Source of the DNA: Ornithomonoglobus_A sp045612845
GTDB lineage: Bacteria; Bacillota; Clostridia; UBA1381
DNA length: 64,000 bases
Assembly: GCA_045612845.1 (NCBI GenBank)
Contig: JAZKZV010000012.1
Coordinates: 145,265 to 209,264, forward strand
Reading direction: 5' to 3'
Below are positions 24,921-32,835 of this stretch, one piece after another. The notes beneath the pieces are model-generated. The model made no database searches and was not told the origin of the DNA. It was given only the letters and a program-made list of their open reading frames with translations. Both the position numbers and the translations under genes were made by a program. Numbering within the stretch: position 1 is the stretch's first letter; the number at the start of each line of letters is the position of its first letter.

Positions 24921-26015
24921 GTGCTTAAAGAAATATTAAAAGAGAAGGATTATCTTCCTGTCCTTAAAATGAATGATGGTACACAAGTTACAAGAGAAAA
25001 TTGGCAAGAACGAAAGAATGAAATGAGAGAACTTCTCGAAAAATACTCGTATGGACATACCCCGGCTACAGCTGTGAAAGTTTATGGCGAACTAAAAAAC
25101 ACAGGTAATTACACCTGTGCCGGAAAATGCAGCGAGGAAATAATCGAGCTTACATACGAAACAGAATATGGAAAAGGTTGTTTTCCGGTACAGATATTTA
25201 CTCCTGCCGGTATAGAAAAACCACCGGTTATATTGCACATTGCTTTTGGTCTGGCGCCGCATAGATACATACCTGTTGAAGAAATTATTGATAATGAATA
25301 TGCGCTTGTTGTTGTAGATTATAAGGATATGGTAAACGATAATCTGGGTGGCGACTATACTGATGGAATTGCCAAGCATTTTGGAATAACAAACGAGCGT
25401 GGTGATGAAGAGTGGGGCAAAATTGGTATGTGGGCATGGGGAGCAAGCCGCATTGTAGACTATATTTTAGAGAATAGAAGCGATTTTGACGGTAACAAAA
25501 TTGCAGTAATAGGCCACTCGCGTCTTGGTAAAACTGCACTGTGGTGTGCCGCGCAGGATGATAGAATTGCTGCAGCAGTATCTAATGATTCGGGTTACGG
25601 AGGTGCTGCATCCTCTAAGTTTGGTAAGGGTGAACGTATTACAGATTTTCTTGAATGGGGCTCGTGGGATTGGTTTTGTGAAAACTTTAAGAAATTTCAG
25701 GGTGTACTCGAAGATGAAAAACCATATGATCAAAGTTTTTTGACAGCACTTATAGCACCGAGATGTGTTCTTATAGGTTCGGCAGATCTTGATTATGATG
25801 CAGACCCTGAAGCTGAATTTTTAACAACTCTGCACGCCTCATGTGCGTGGGAACTTCTGGGAGAAGAGGGGTTAGTAACAGAAAATAAAATGCCTGAGAC
25901 CGGAGATTTTCTTGGTGATGGTAAAATATTATATCACTACAGAAAAGGAAAGCATTATCTGTCGCTGGATGACTGGAGAGCTTATATAAAGTTCTTAAAT
26001 AAAAAAATGAAATAA
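24921..26015 (+). CDS. CE15-like glucuronoyl esterase / alpha-beta hydrolase
   Basis: The 364-residue alpha/beta hydrolase carries the nucleophile elbow GHSRLGKTALW (Ser near residue 196), the GxSRxGK form typical of carbohydrate esterase family 15, which cleaves glucuronate esters linking xylan to lignin. GSADLDYDADPEAEF, near residue 290, resembles the conserved acid region, and KGKHYLSLDDW near the end gives the catalytic His. There is no signal peptide, so it would act on imported oligosaccharides. The start is GTG after AAAGGAGTG. It is a single-gene unit; xylan-acetyl or other sugar esterase activity is an alternative. Confidence 0.82.
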   Translation: MLKEILKEKDYLPVLKMNDGTQVTRENWQERKNEMRELLEKYSYGHTPATAVKVYGELKNTGNYTCAGKCSEEIIELTYETEYGKGCFPVQIFTPAGIEKPPVILHIAFGLAPHRYIPVEEIIDNEYALVVVDYKDMVNDNLGGDYTDGIAKHFGITNERGDEEWGKIGMWAWGASRIVDYILENRSDFDGNKIAVIGHSRLGKTALWCAAQDDRIAAAVSNDSGYGGAASSKFGKGERITDFLEWGSWDWFCENFKKFQGVLEDEKPYDQSFLTALIAPRCVLIGSADLDYDADPEAEFLTTLHASCAWELLGEEGLVTENKMPETGDFLGDGKILYHYRKGKHYLSLDDWRAYIKFLNKKMK

Positions 26016-26040
26016 CCTTAAAAAGACAGATTTTTATTTA

Positions 26041-26079
26041 AAAGGATATTTAAAAAGAAATTTTTAGATATCCTTTTTT
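26041..26079 (+). terminator. Terminator after the CE15-like gene
   Basis: AAAGGATAT pairs with ATATCCTTT, with an inner TAAAAA/TTTTTA stem, followed by a T run. Confidence 0.85.
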
Positions 26080-26087
26080 GTTAATAC

Positions 26088-26116
26088 TTGCATTTTTTGC
26101 TATTTAATGTTATAAT
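26088..26116 (+). promoter_or_regulatory. Sigma-A promoter for galK
   Basis: TTGCAT, 17-base spacer, TATAAT, 41 bases upstream of the galK start. Confidence 0.78.
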
Positions 26117-26156
26117 GAAATACAAAAAAAAGAGTATACTCATTGAGGTGGTAAAT

Positions 26157-27434
26157 ATGTTAAAAACTATAAGAGAAGATTTTTTGAATGGTAAATATAA
26201 TGATGTTCTGGCGAATGTTTATTGTGGAGAGGAATTTGTACAAGAACAGGTTAATAGATATATAAAAGCTATTGATAAGTTTGAAGAGTTGTATGGCAAT
26301 AGAGAAGTTGAAATTTACTCTGCGCCGGGAAGAAGTGAGATTGGCGGTAACCATACCGACCATCAAAATGGAAAGGTTCTGGCGGCGGCAATCAATCTTG
26401 ACGCTATAGCAGTTGTAGCAAAAAGAAATGACAGTATTATTCGTGTTACTTCAGAAGGATACAGCGAGAATAATGTTGATATAACAAATCTTGATGTAAT
26501 AGACAACGAAAAGGGCACAACCGACGCACTTATAAGGGGGACAGCGGCTGCTATGTCTAAGAGAGGTTACAGTATAGGCGGGTTTGATGCATATGTAACA
26601 AGCAACGTATTATCGGGTTCGGGCTTGTCCTCGTCTGCGTCATATGAGGTGCTTATTGCAAATGTGTTATCCGGGTTGTATAATTGCGGTAATGTAGATG
26701 TTGTTACGCTTGCGCAAATTGCAAAGGAAGCGGAAAATGTACATTTTGGAAAGCCATGCGGACTTTTAGACCAGATGGCATCATCTGTTGGCGGAATTAT
26801 CAACGTTGATTTTAAAGATAAAGAACATCCTGAATTGAATGTACTTGATGTTGATTTTAATAAATATAACCACTTATTGTGTATTGTTGATACGAAGGGG
26901 TCGCATTTGGATTTAACAGATGAATACGCCGCAATTACGCAGGAAATGAAGAAAATCTCAATGTTTTTTGGTAAAGAGTATTTATCAGAAGTTGATAAAG
27001 ACGAATTTTATGCACACATAACAGAAACACGTATATCAGCAGGCGATAGAGCAGTATTAAGAACGATGCATTGGTATGCTGAAAATGACAGAGTAGACAA
27101 ACAAGTAAAAGCACTGCAGGACGGTGATTTTGAGTATTTTAAAAAATTGATAACCGACTCGGGCAATTCATCATTTAAGTATCTGCAAAATGTATATTCA
27201 GCAAAGAATGTACAAAGTCAGGGTGTATCAGTGGCGCTTTGCTTAAGTGAGGAAATTTTAAAAGGCAAGGGCGTAAGCAGAGTTCACGGTGGCGGTTTTG
27301 CTGGTACAATTCAGGCTTTTGTACCAAGTGATATTGTTGATGAGTATAAAAATAGAATGGAAGAAGTGTTCGGAAAGGATGCTTGTTATATTTTATCCGT
27401 AAGACCTGTTGGCGGATTTAAAATTGTAGGTTAA
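26157..27434 (+). CDS. galK: Galactokinase
   Basis: GalK phosphorylates galactose to galactose-1-phosphate in the Leloir pathway. The 425-residue GHMP kinase has the galactokinase signature RSEIGGNHTDHQNGKVLAAA (near residue 61), the ATP-binding motif GSGLSSSASYE (near 155) and the C-terminal RVHGGGFAGTIQAF. The first Gly-Arg of the usual GRVNLIGEHTDY motif is modified, as in other clostridial GalK proteins. A longer upstream reading is rejected because GAGGTGG precedes this ATG and the upstream part overlaps the promoter. No galT or galE is nearby; the CDF exporter gene follows by 16 bases. Confidence 0.93.
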   Translation: MLKTIREDFLNGKYNDVLANVYCGEEFVQEQVNRYIKAIDKFEELYGNREVEIYSAPGRSEIGGNHTDHQNGKVLAAAINLDAIAVVAKRNDSIIRVTSEGYSENNVDITNLDVIDNEKGTTDALIRGTAAAMSKRGYSIGGFDAYVTSNVLSGSGLSSSASYEVLIANVLSGLYNCGNVDVVTLAQIAKEAENVHFGKPCGLLDQMASSVGGIINVDFKDKEHPELNVLDVDFNKYNHLLCIVDTKGSHLDLTDEYAAITQEMKKISMFFGKEYLSEVDKDEFYAHITETRISAGDRAVLRTMHWYAENDRVDKQVKALQDGDFEYFKKLITDSGNSSFKYLQNVYSAKNVQSQGVSVALCLSEEILKGKGVSRVHGGGFAGTIQAFVPSDIVDEYKNRMEEVFGKDACYILSVRPVGGFKIVG

Positions 27435-27450
27435 ATATAGAGGTGTAATT

Positions 27451-28605
27451 ATGTTATGGGATTTTGTAAATAAGTCGAACGATACAAACAGTACAGATAT
27501 CAGACGTACATATGGTACACTAAGCGGCGGCGTGGGTATTTTCTGTAATTTAATGCTTTTTGCCATTAAAGTGTTTGCAGGTATAATGTCAGGTGCTGTG
27601 TCTATTACTGCAGATGCATTTAATAACTTATCTGATGCTGCGTCATCGGCAGTAACGCTTGTCGGATTCAGATTAGCCGGTAAGCCGGCTGATTTAGAAC
27701 ATCCTTTTGGACATGGACGAATTGAATATCTATCAGGGATATTTGTGTCATTTATGATTGTTATTATGGGATATGAGTTGTTAAAAAACTCAATTTCCAA
27801 AATAATTACACCAACAACTATAGAATTTAGTCTGATACCTGTTTTGGTTTTAGTTGTTTCAATATTGGTAAAACTATGGATGGCATACTTTAATTTTAAA
27901 TTGTCCAAAAAGATAAGCTCAAAAACTATAAAGGCAAGTGCGATGGATTCAATAAGCGACTGTATTTCAACAACTGCAGTACTTGTGGGAATGATTCTTT
28001 TTGGTGTATTTAATCTGAATATTGATGCCTATATAGGTTGTATTGTCGCAGTGCTTATAATTGTTGCAGGTGTAAAAACAATCAAGGATACTATGCAACC
28101 TCTATTGGGTGCATTGCCTGATAAAGAAATTGTGAATGAAATCTATGAACTTGTTAATCAGGAAGAAAAAATCATAGGAATTCATGATATGATAATACAC
28201 GATTATGGCCCGGGTAGAAGAATGGTATCACTGCATGCAGAGGTTGCGAATAACATAGATATGCTCGAGGCACACGATGTGATTGATAATGTCGAAAAGC
28301 TCCTGGAAGAGAAACTTAAGTTTGAGGCGACGATACACATAGACCCTGTTATCACAGATGATGATGAACTAAAACATACACGTGAAATGGTAACGAATAT
28401 AATAAATAATATCAATCCGTTGTGGAAAATTCATGATCTGAGGATAGTCAGAGGCGTATCACACACAAATGTATTGTTTGACCTTGTTGTTTCGTCAAAA
28501 GAAATGTTAAGAGCAAAAGAAATAGAAACAGAAATCAAAACAAAAATTAACAGTGTTGACTCAAACTATTACGCGGTTATTAAAGTAGAACAGGGATTTG
28601 TATAA
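27451..28605 (+). CDS. Cation diffusion facilitator, manganese-type (MntE-like)
   Basis: The 384-residue protein is a CDF exporter: six transmembrane helices in the first 215 residues, then a cytoplasmic ZT-dimer domain (HDMIIHDYGPGRRMVSLHAE). The metal site in TM2 reads FNNLSD (N-x3-D) and in TM5 MDSISD (D-x3-D). Zinc and iron members have D-x3-D and H-x3-D, while the N-D-D-D set is reported for the manganese exporter MntE, so Mn2+ efflux is inferred. The C-terminus carries an extra roughly 80-residue domain beyond a typical 300-residue CDF, partly repeating the dimer domain pattern. It appears co-transcribed with galK. Confidence 0.88.
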   Translation: MLWDFVNKSNDTNSTDIRRTYGTLSGGVGIFCNLMLFAIKVFAGIMSGAVSITADAFNNLSDAASSAVTLVGFRLAGKPADLEHPFGHGRIEYLSGIFVSFMIVIMGYELLKNSISKIITPTTIEFSLIPVLVLVVSILVKLWMAYFNFKLSKKISSKTIKASAMDSISDCISTTAVLVGMILFGVFNLNIDAYIGCIVAVLIIVAGVKTIKDTMQPLLGALPDKEIVNEIYELVNQEEKIIGIHDMIIHDYGPGRRMVSLHAEVANNIDMLEAHDVIDNVEKLLEEKLKFEATIHIDPVITDDDELKHTREMVTNIINNINPLWKIHDLRIVRGVSHTNVLFDLVVSSKEMLRAKEIETEIKTKINSVDSNYYAVIKVEQGFV

Positions 28606-28610
28606 AACAA

Positions 28611-28646
28611 AAGAGGGTGTTACTCAATGAACACCCTCTTGATTTT
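28611..28646 (+). terminator. Bidirectional terminator between the CDF and VanW genes
   Basis: AAGAGGGTGTT and AACACCCTCTT form a perfect 11-bp stem. T-rich sequence follows on both strands. Confidence 0.85.
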
Positions 28647-30678
28647 ATTGAGCTTGAGCAGAACTGGAGCTGTCTTCACCTGAGTTAGTCTGTTCTGCAT
28701 TATTTTGATTATCTGAGTTGCTCTGGCTGACTTCGTTTTGAGTTGCATTGCTCTGAGTCTGGGTTGTGGTACTGCTTTGATTGGAATTTGCCGAATTGCT
28801 TTGTGTTGTGTTATTGCTTTGTTGTGTGTCTTCGTTGTGAGGCTTGTAATAACTTGATGGAAGTTGTTCGGTCTTTATAAGCTCTCCGTTGGAATAAAAA
28901 TACCTCTTGGAGGAAACAGATGTACCTGTACCGCGTGAGACTGAATTAGAAATCTTTACTGTTTTTTCAGGCTCCCATGCAGTGCCGATAATATTTACTG
29001 TTATTGTTCCGCCTTTTAAACCGGTAGATATCTTTATTGGATATTCCGAATTGTTTTTAAACTTAAAATCAACGCTTCCGTATGCAACAGTTGCATCTTG
29101 CCCTAACGGTGCATAACTGACTGCAAACATGTGATTTGTACGTGATACAATATCAAGACCTGCATATAATACTGCACAATAAAGAGTTGTACTTACCTGG
29201 CAAGTTCCGCCGCCAATTCCCTGAACAGTTTCACCGTTCTGGTATTCGGGTGCGGTGTAAAAACCATTTGCTATAGTTCTTGGTCCTACTCTGTCATTGA
29301 ATGAGAATGTTTGTCCGGGTGGAATAACAGCACCATTTAATAAATCAGCAGCACGGGCGACGTTTGCGTTTCTGTTGGCTGTTCCGCCATAATACGTTGA
29401 AAATGAACCCATAGTAGAGTTAAATAGCTTTGGTTCTAAATCTGATTTTCTTAAAGATGGCTCAGATGCGTACCATGGAACATATACGGGATTGCCTCCT
29501 TCGTGTACTTGTTTTATCAAAGGTGCAGCCTCTTCTTTGTTTATATATCTTCCTATTGATTCCTCAACCACAATGACCTCGTCGCCTTCGTACCGGAAGT
29601 GCGAGTCTACAGGGTCGCAATATACTGCCGCATCAAACATTTCCATCGTTAAATTCTTTGGAGAACAGCTTGAAAGAGTTACCCATATATTTTTAAAACG
29701 GTCATTCTCAAGAGATTTAATAACCTCCTTGCAGGCAGCTTCTACATTCTTATCAAAACCTGTTTTACCGGGCCCGATATATGTAAGTCCATCTGCCTGA
29801 ACAACAATGTTATGCTCTTGTAGCTCTCCGTAGCATTGCGTTCCGAATTTTTGTAATTGCTCATTCAATTTTTCTTCGTCAATTTGTGCAACAGGGACAA
29901 TGGTGTGTTTGCCAAGATGAAGCCGTAAAAGTAAAAATGCATTTTTAAAATCAGAGCCTTTTTTACCGTAGTCAAATGCTTTTCTTACAGTTTCTTCGGG
30001 ACTTGCAACAAGTCCTATTTTTGAACCCTCAATTTCATACCGGTGTCCCTTATGATATAGGGAAATAATCTGGTCATCAAAAAGAGTTGTTTTATTTATC
30101 TTTTTAAGCGCATTATCATATGTCATTCCGCTGACGTTGATATCTTCAATATATATATTTGGACCTATAACATCTGCGGGGAGATTATTTAAACATACTA
30201 TATAACCACAGATGAATAATAAGGCTACTACACATATAAATACCAATAAAATCCTTTTTACCCGTGGTGTAAAAAACCTTTGTATGTCTATTCGTTCCCA
30301 CAATGATGTTTTTTGTGTCCCTTGTACAGGGCGAGTGTCATCATCTGTGATGGGTGATAGCTCTTCTTTTGTATTTTCAGTACTTGTGTCTGTATCTGGT
30401 TGAGTAAAATCGTCTTCGTCATCAAAATATTCAGGTGTTTTCGGATTGTCAGGCTCATTGTTTGTATCTGAACTTTCTGACGGGTGTTCTTCAACTTGAT
30501 TTTCGGTATTTTTAGCAAGCTGTTCTTTTATTTTTTTTATATCAACAACCTGAGTGTCGCCTAAGGCTTCCTCTGTTTCTTTTATTATTTCATCAGCCTG
30601 TTCGCCAACAATTGTTATCTGCTCATCAATGTTTTCAGTAGGTACATCTGTAGAAGATTTTAGTTCTTTATTATCCAA
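28645..30678 (-). CDS. VanW-family membrane protein with peptidoglycan-binding domain
   Basis: The 677-residue protein has a long acidic, low-complexity cytoplasmic N-terminus (about residues 1-130), one transmembrane helix (about 143-166), an extracellular region resembling the YoaR-type PG_binding_4 domain (about 175-400, with YIEDINVSGMTYDNALKKI) and the VanW domain (about 430-565, with PPGQTFSFNDRVGPRT and GGGTCQVSTTLY). The C-terminal 80 residues are Gln/Asn/Ser/Thr-rich. VanW proteins lie in some vancomycin clusters but are common in Clostridia; their role in the cell wall is unknown. It is downstream of the cysteine-cluster gene on the same strand. Confidence 0.9.
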   Translation of the reverse strand: MDNKELKSSTDVPTENIDEQITIVGEQADEIIKETEEALGDTQVVDIKKIKEQLAKNTENQVEEHPSESSDTNNEPDNPKTPEYFDDEDDFTQPDTDTSTENTKEELSPITDDDTRPVQGTQKTSLWERIDIQRFFTPRVKRILLVFICVVALLFICGYIVCLNNLPADVIGPNIYIEDINVSGMTYDNALKKINKTTLFDDQIISLYHKGHRYEIEGSKIGLVASPEETVRKAFDYGKKGSDFKNAFLLLRLHLGKHTIVPVAQIDEEKLNEQLQKFGTQCYGELQEHNIVVQADGLTYIGPGKTGFDKNVEAACKEVIKSLENDRFKNIWVTLSSCSPKNLTMEMFDAAVYCDPVDSHFRYEGDEVIVVEESIGRYINKEEAAPLIKQVHEGGNPVYVPWYASEPSLRKSDLEPKLFNSTMGSFSTYYGGTANRNANVARAADLLNGAVIPPGQTFSFNDRVGPRTIANGFYTAPEYQNGETVQGIGGGTCQVSTTLYCAVLYAGLDIVSRTNHMFAVSYAPLGQDATVAYGSVDFKFKNNSEYPIKISTGLKGGTITVNIIGTAWEPEKTVKISNSVSRGTGTSVSSKRYFYSNGELIKTEQLPSSYYKPHNEDTQQSNNTTQSNSANSNQSSTTTQTQSNATQNEVSQSNSDNQNNAEQTNSGEDSSSSAQAQ

Positions 30679-30712
30679 TAGTCTTCATCCTTTCTCCGGT
30701 AGTGTTCATGTT

Positions 30713-31228
30713 TTAAAAAAATTCATTATATTCATCCAGATGTTTTGAATATTCAACTAAAAAATTGTGAATACGTTTATTTTTGATAAGAAGTGCAAAC
30801 GCTCTCTCTATATTTTTTATAAATACCGGGTCAAACTCATCTATATCCATAAGTTTCGCGAGTCTGCAAATGCCTTTTGCACGTGGGTCTACAATTATTT
30901 CGAGCTTGTCGTTTTTGTTGATGTAAGGAGTGAGTGGAAAAATTCTGCATGAGAGTGGTCTTTGATATCTGTCGCAATTACCATTGCAAAACAGTATATT
31001 AACATTGTATTCATTATTATTATGTTTATACGTCATATTTGTTGTGTCAACATTTGCCCATTCGGGAGAAAACAGATTATATACACACTCTTCTCCGGGG
31101 AAAAGCAACATACCACAATCATCACCCTGACAACATGCCTTGTTGCATAATTTTCCGCAGTCAATTTTTAGTGGTGTAACGTCATCGAATAGTTTATATA
31201 ACTGTAAATATACGTATGCACTCTTCAT
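30713..31228 (-). CDS. YkgJ-like cysteine cluster protein
   Basis: The 171-residue protein has a cysteine cluster of the YkgJ/CxxCxxCC type: KIDCGKLCNKACCQGDDCGM (residues 22-41), then FCNGNCDRYQRPLSCRIFPL (near 81-100) and a later GICRL. Family members are thought to bind zinc or an iron-sulfur cluster; no reaction is known. It probably shares a promoter with the VanW gene 34 bases downstream. Confidence 0.8.
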   Translation of the reverse strand: MKSAYVYLQLYKLFDDVTPLKIDCGKLCNKACCQGDDCGMLLFPGEECVYNLFSPEWANVDTTNMTYKHNNNEYNVNILFCNGNCDRYQRPLSCRIFPLTPYINKNDKLEIIVDPRAKGICRLAKLMDIDEFDPVFIKNIERAFALLIKNKRIHNFLVEYSKHLDEYNEFF

Positions 31229-31437
31229 TTAAATTACCATTCCTTACATATTATTTTACTATGTTGTGTTTATTATAACATAATATCTATTATTTTGACA
31301 AGATATTTTAATGCGAAATAATATAACAATTTTGTTATAAAATTATTGCAAAAACTAAAAGTTATTGTAACCTAAAATATATATTTAACCATATATGTAA
31401 AAGATTGTAAAATAGTACAACTTTTTTTATAAAACAC
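31229..31437. other. AT-rich intergenic region between divergent genes
   Basis: About 210 bases upstream of the glyA promoter hold only A/T-rich sequence, including the start region of the minus-strand YkgJ-like gene. I see no gene, repeat or known RNA here. Confidence 0.6.
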
Positions 31438-31466
31438 TTGAAAAAAAAGTTAAAAAATGTTATAAT
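31438..31466 (+). promoter_or_regulatory. Sigma-A promoter for glyA-alaS-HIT
   Basis: TTGAAA, 17-base spacer, TATAAT, giving a 5' leader of about 105 nt before glyA. Confidence 0.8.
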
Positions 31467-31478
31467 TACTCTATGGAT

Positions 31479-31508
31479 GTAATTTTTGCTATATCTGATA
31501 AAAATTAC
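31479..31508 (+). promoter_or_regulatory. Hairpin at the 5' end of the glyA leader
   Basis: GTAATTTTT pairs with AAAAATTAC around GCTATATCTGAT, within a few bases of the predicted transcription start. It does not match a riboswitch I know and lacks a following T run; it may stabilise the mRNA. Confidence 0.4.
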
Positions 31509-31575
31509 AGATGAATTATTACATAAAAGTTTATACGACTTATTATGTTACTATAATAAATTTGGAGGAAGAAAA

Positions 31576-32817
31576 ATGAAAGAATTAACACTTATAAAGA
31601 AAAACGACCCGGAACTTTTTGATGCTGTAATGAAAGAAACCGGTCGTCAAAGAAACAAAATTGAGCTTATTGCATCAGAAAACTTTGTTTCTGAAACTGT
31701 TATGGAGGCTAATGGTACACCGCTTACAAACAAGTACGCTGAGGGATACCCTACAAAGCGTTATTATGGCGGATGTGAGTATGTTGATATTGTAGAGGAC
31801 CTTGCAAGAGACAGAGCAAAAGAAATTTTTGGGGCAGGTTATGCAAATGTTCAGCCACATTCAGGAGCACAGGCTAATATGGCAGTATTCTTTGCACTTC
31901 TTGAGCCTGGTGATACAGTTCTTTCGATGAGTCTGGCTCATGGCGGACACCTTAGCCATGGTTCTCCTGTTAATATGTCGGGTAAATATTTTAATATTGT
32001 TCCTTATGGTGTAAGCGAGGACGAAAATGTAATAGATTATGAAGAGGTAAGACGTCTTGCATTGGAGTGTAAGCCAAAGCTTATCCTTGCAGGTGCTTCT
32101 GCATATCCAAGAACAATAGACTTTGCAAAGTTTTCGGAAATTGCAAAAGAGGTTGGTGCATACCTTATGGTTGATATGGCGCATATTGCAGGTCTTGTTG
32201 CTGTAGGCGAGCATCCGTCTCCAATGGATTATGCAGATGTTGTTACAACAACAACACATAAGACGCTAAGAGGACCAAGAGGTGGTTTGATACTAACAAA
32301 AGACCCTGAATTCGGTATGCAATTCAATAAGGCAATATTCCCGGGAATTCAAGGCGGACCGCTTATGCATACAATAGCTGCAAAGGCTGTATGTTTTAAA
32401 GAGGCTCTTTCTCCTGAGTTTAAGGTATATCAAAAACAAGTGGTTAAGAATGCAAAAGCTCTTGCAGAGGCTCTTAAAGAGGAAGGCTTTAAGCTTGTTT
32501 CGGGCGGAACAGACAATCACTTAATACTTGTTGATTTAACACCTATGGATGTTACAGGTAAAGATGCAGAAAAGCTTCTCGATGAGGTGGGAATTACTGT
32601 AAATAAAAATGCAATTCCGTTCGATACAAGAAGTCCGTTTGTTACAAGCGGTATAAGAATAGGTACACCTGCAACAACATCACGTGGTTTTGTTGAGGAA
32701 GATATGAGAGAAGTTGCAAAACTTATTAAGCTTACAATAACTGATTTTGAAAATTCGCAAGATGAAATACGTCAAAGAGTTGATGCTCTTTGCAAGAAAT
32801 ATCCGTTATACGAATAA
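31576..32817 (+). CDS. glyA: Serine hydroxymethyltransferase
   Basis: GlyA interconverts serine and glycine with tetrahydrofolate, supplying one-carbon units. The 413-residue PLP enzyme shows IELIASENFVSE (near residue 24), the EGYPTKRYYGG motif, VQPHSGAQAN, the PLP-lysine segment TTTTHKTLRGPRGG (Lys near residue 226) and the C-terminal SGIRIGTPATTSRGF. GGAGG precedes the chosen ATG; the 30-codon upstream extension covers the mRNA leader and is rejected. alaS follows within 20 bases. Confidence 0.98.
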   Translation: MKELTLIKKNDPELFDAVMKETGRQRNKIELIASENFVSETVMEANGTPLTNKYAEGYPTKRYYGGCEYVDIVEDLARDRAKEIFGAGYANVQPHSGAQANMAVFFALLEPGDTVLSMSLAHGGHLSHGSPVNMSGKYFNIVPYGVSEDENVIDYEEVRRLALECKPKLILAGASAYPRTIDFAKFSEIAKEVGAYLMVDMAHIAGLVAVGEHPSPMDYADVVTTTTHKTLRGPRGGLILTKDPEFGMQFNKAIFPGIQGGPLMHTIAAKAVCFKEALSPEFKVYQKQVVKNAKALAEALKEEGFKLVSGGTDNHLILVDLTPMDVTGKDAEKLLDEVGITVNKNAIPFDTRSPFVTSGIRIGTPATTSRGFVEEDMREVAKLIKLTITDFENSQDEIRQRVDALCKKYPLYE

Positions 32818-32835
32818 TTGAAAGGACTCAATATA

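Noticed and set aside
28645..28890. Tandem DNA repeat in the VanW C-terminal tail
   Set aside because: The Gln/Asn/Ser/Thr tail is low-complexity with no fixed repeat length at DNA level.
31479..31508. Riboswitch ahead of glyA
   Set aside because: Only one AT-only stem is present, with no conserved core of the glycine, SAM or tetrahydrofolate riboswitches and no expression platform.
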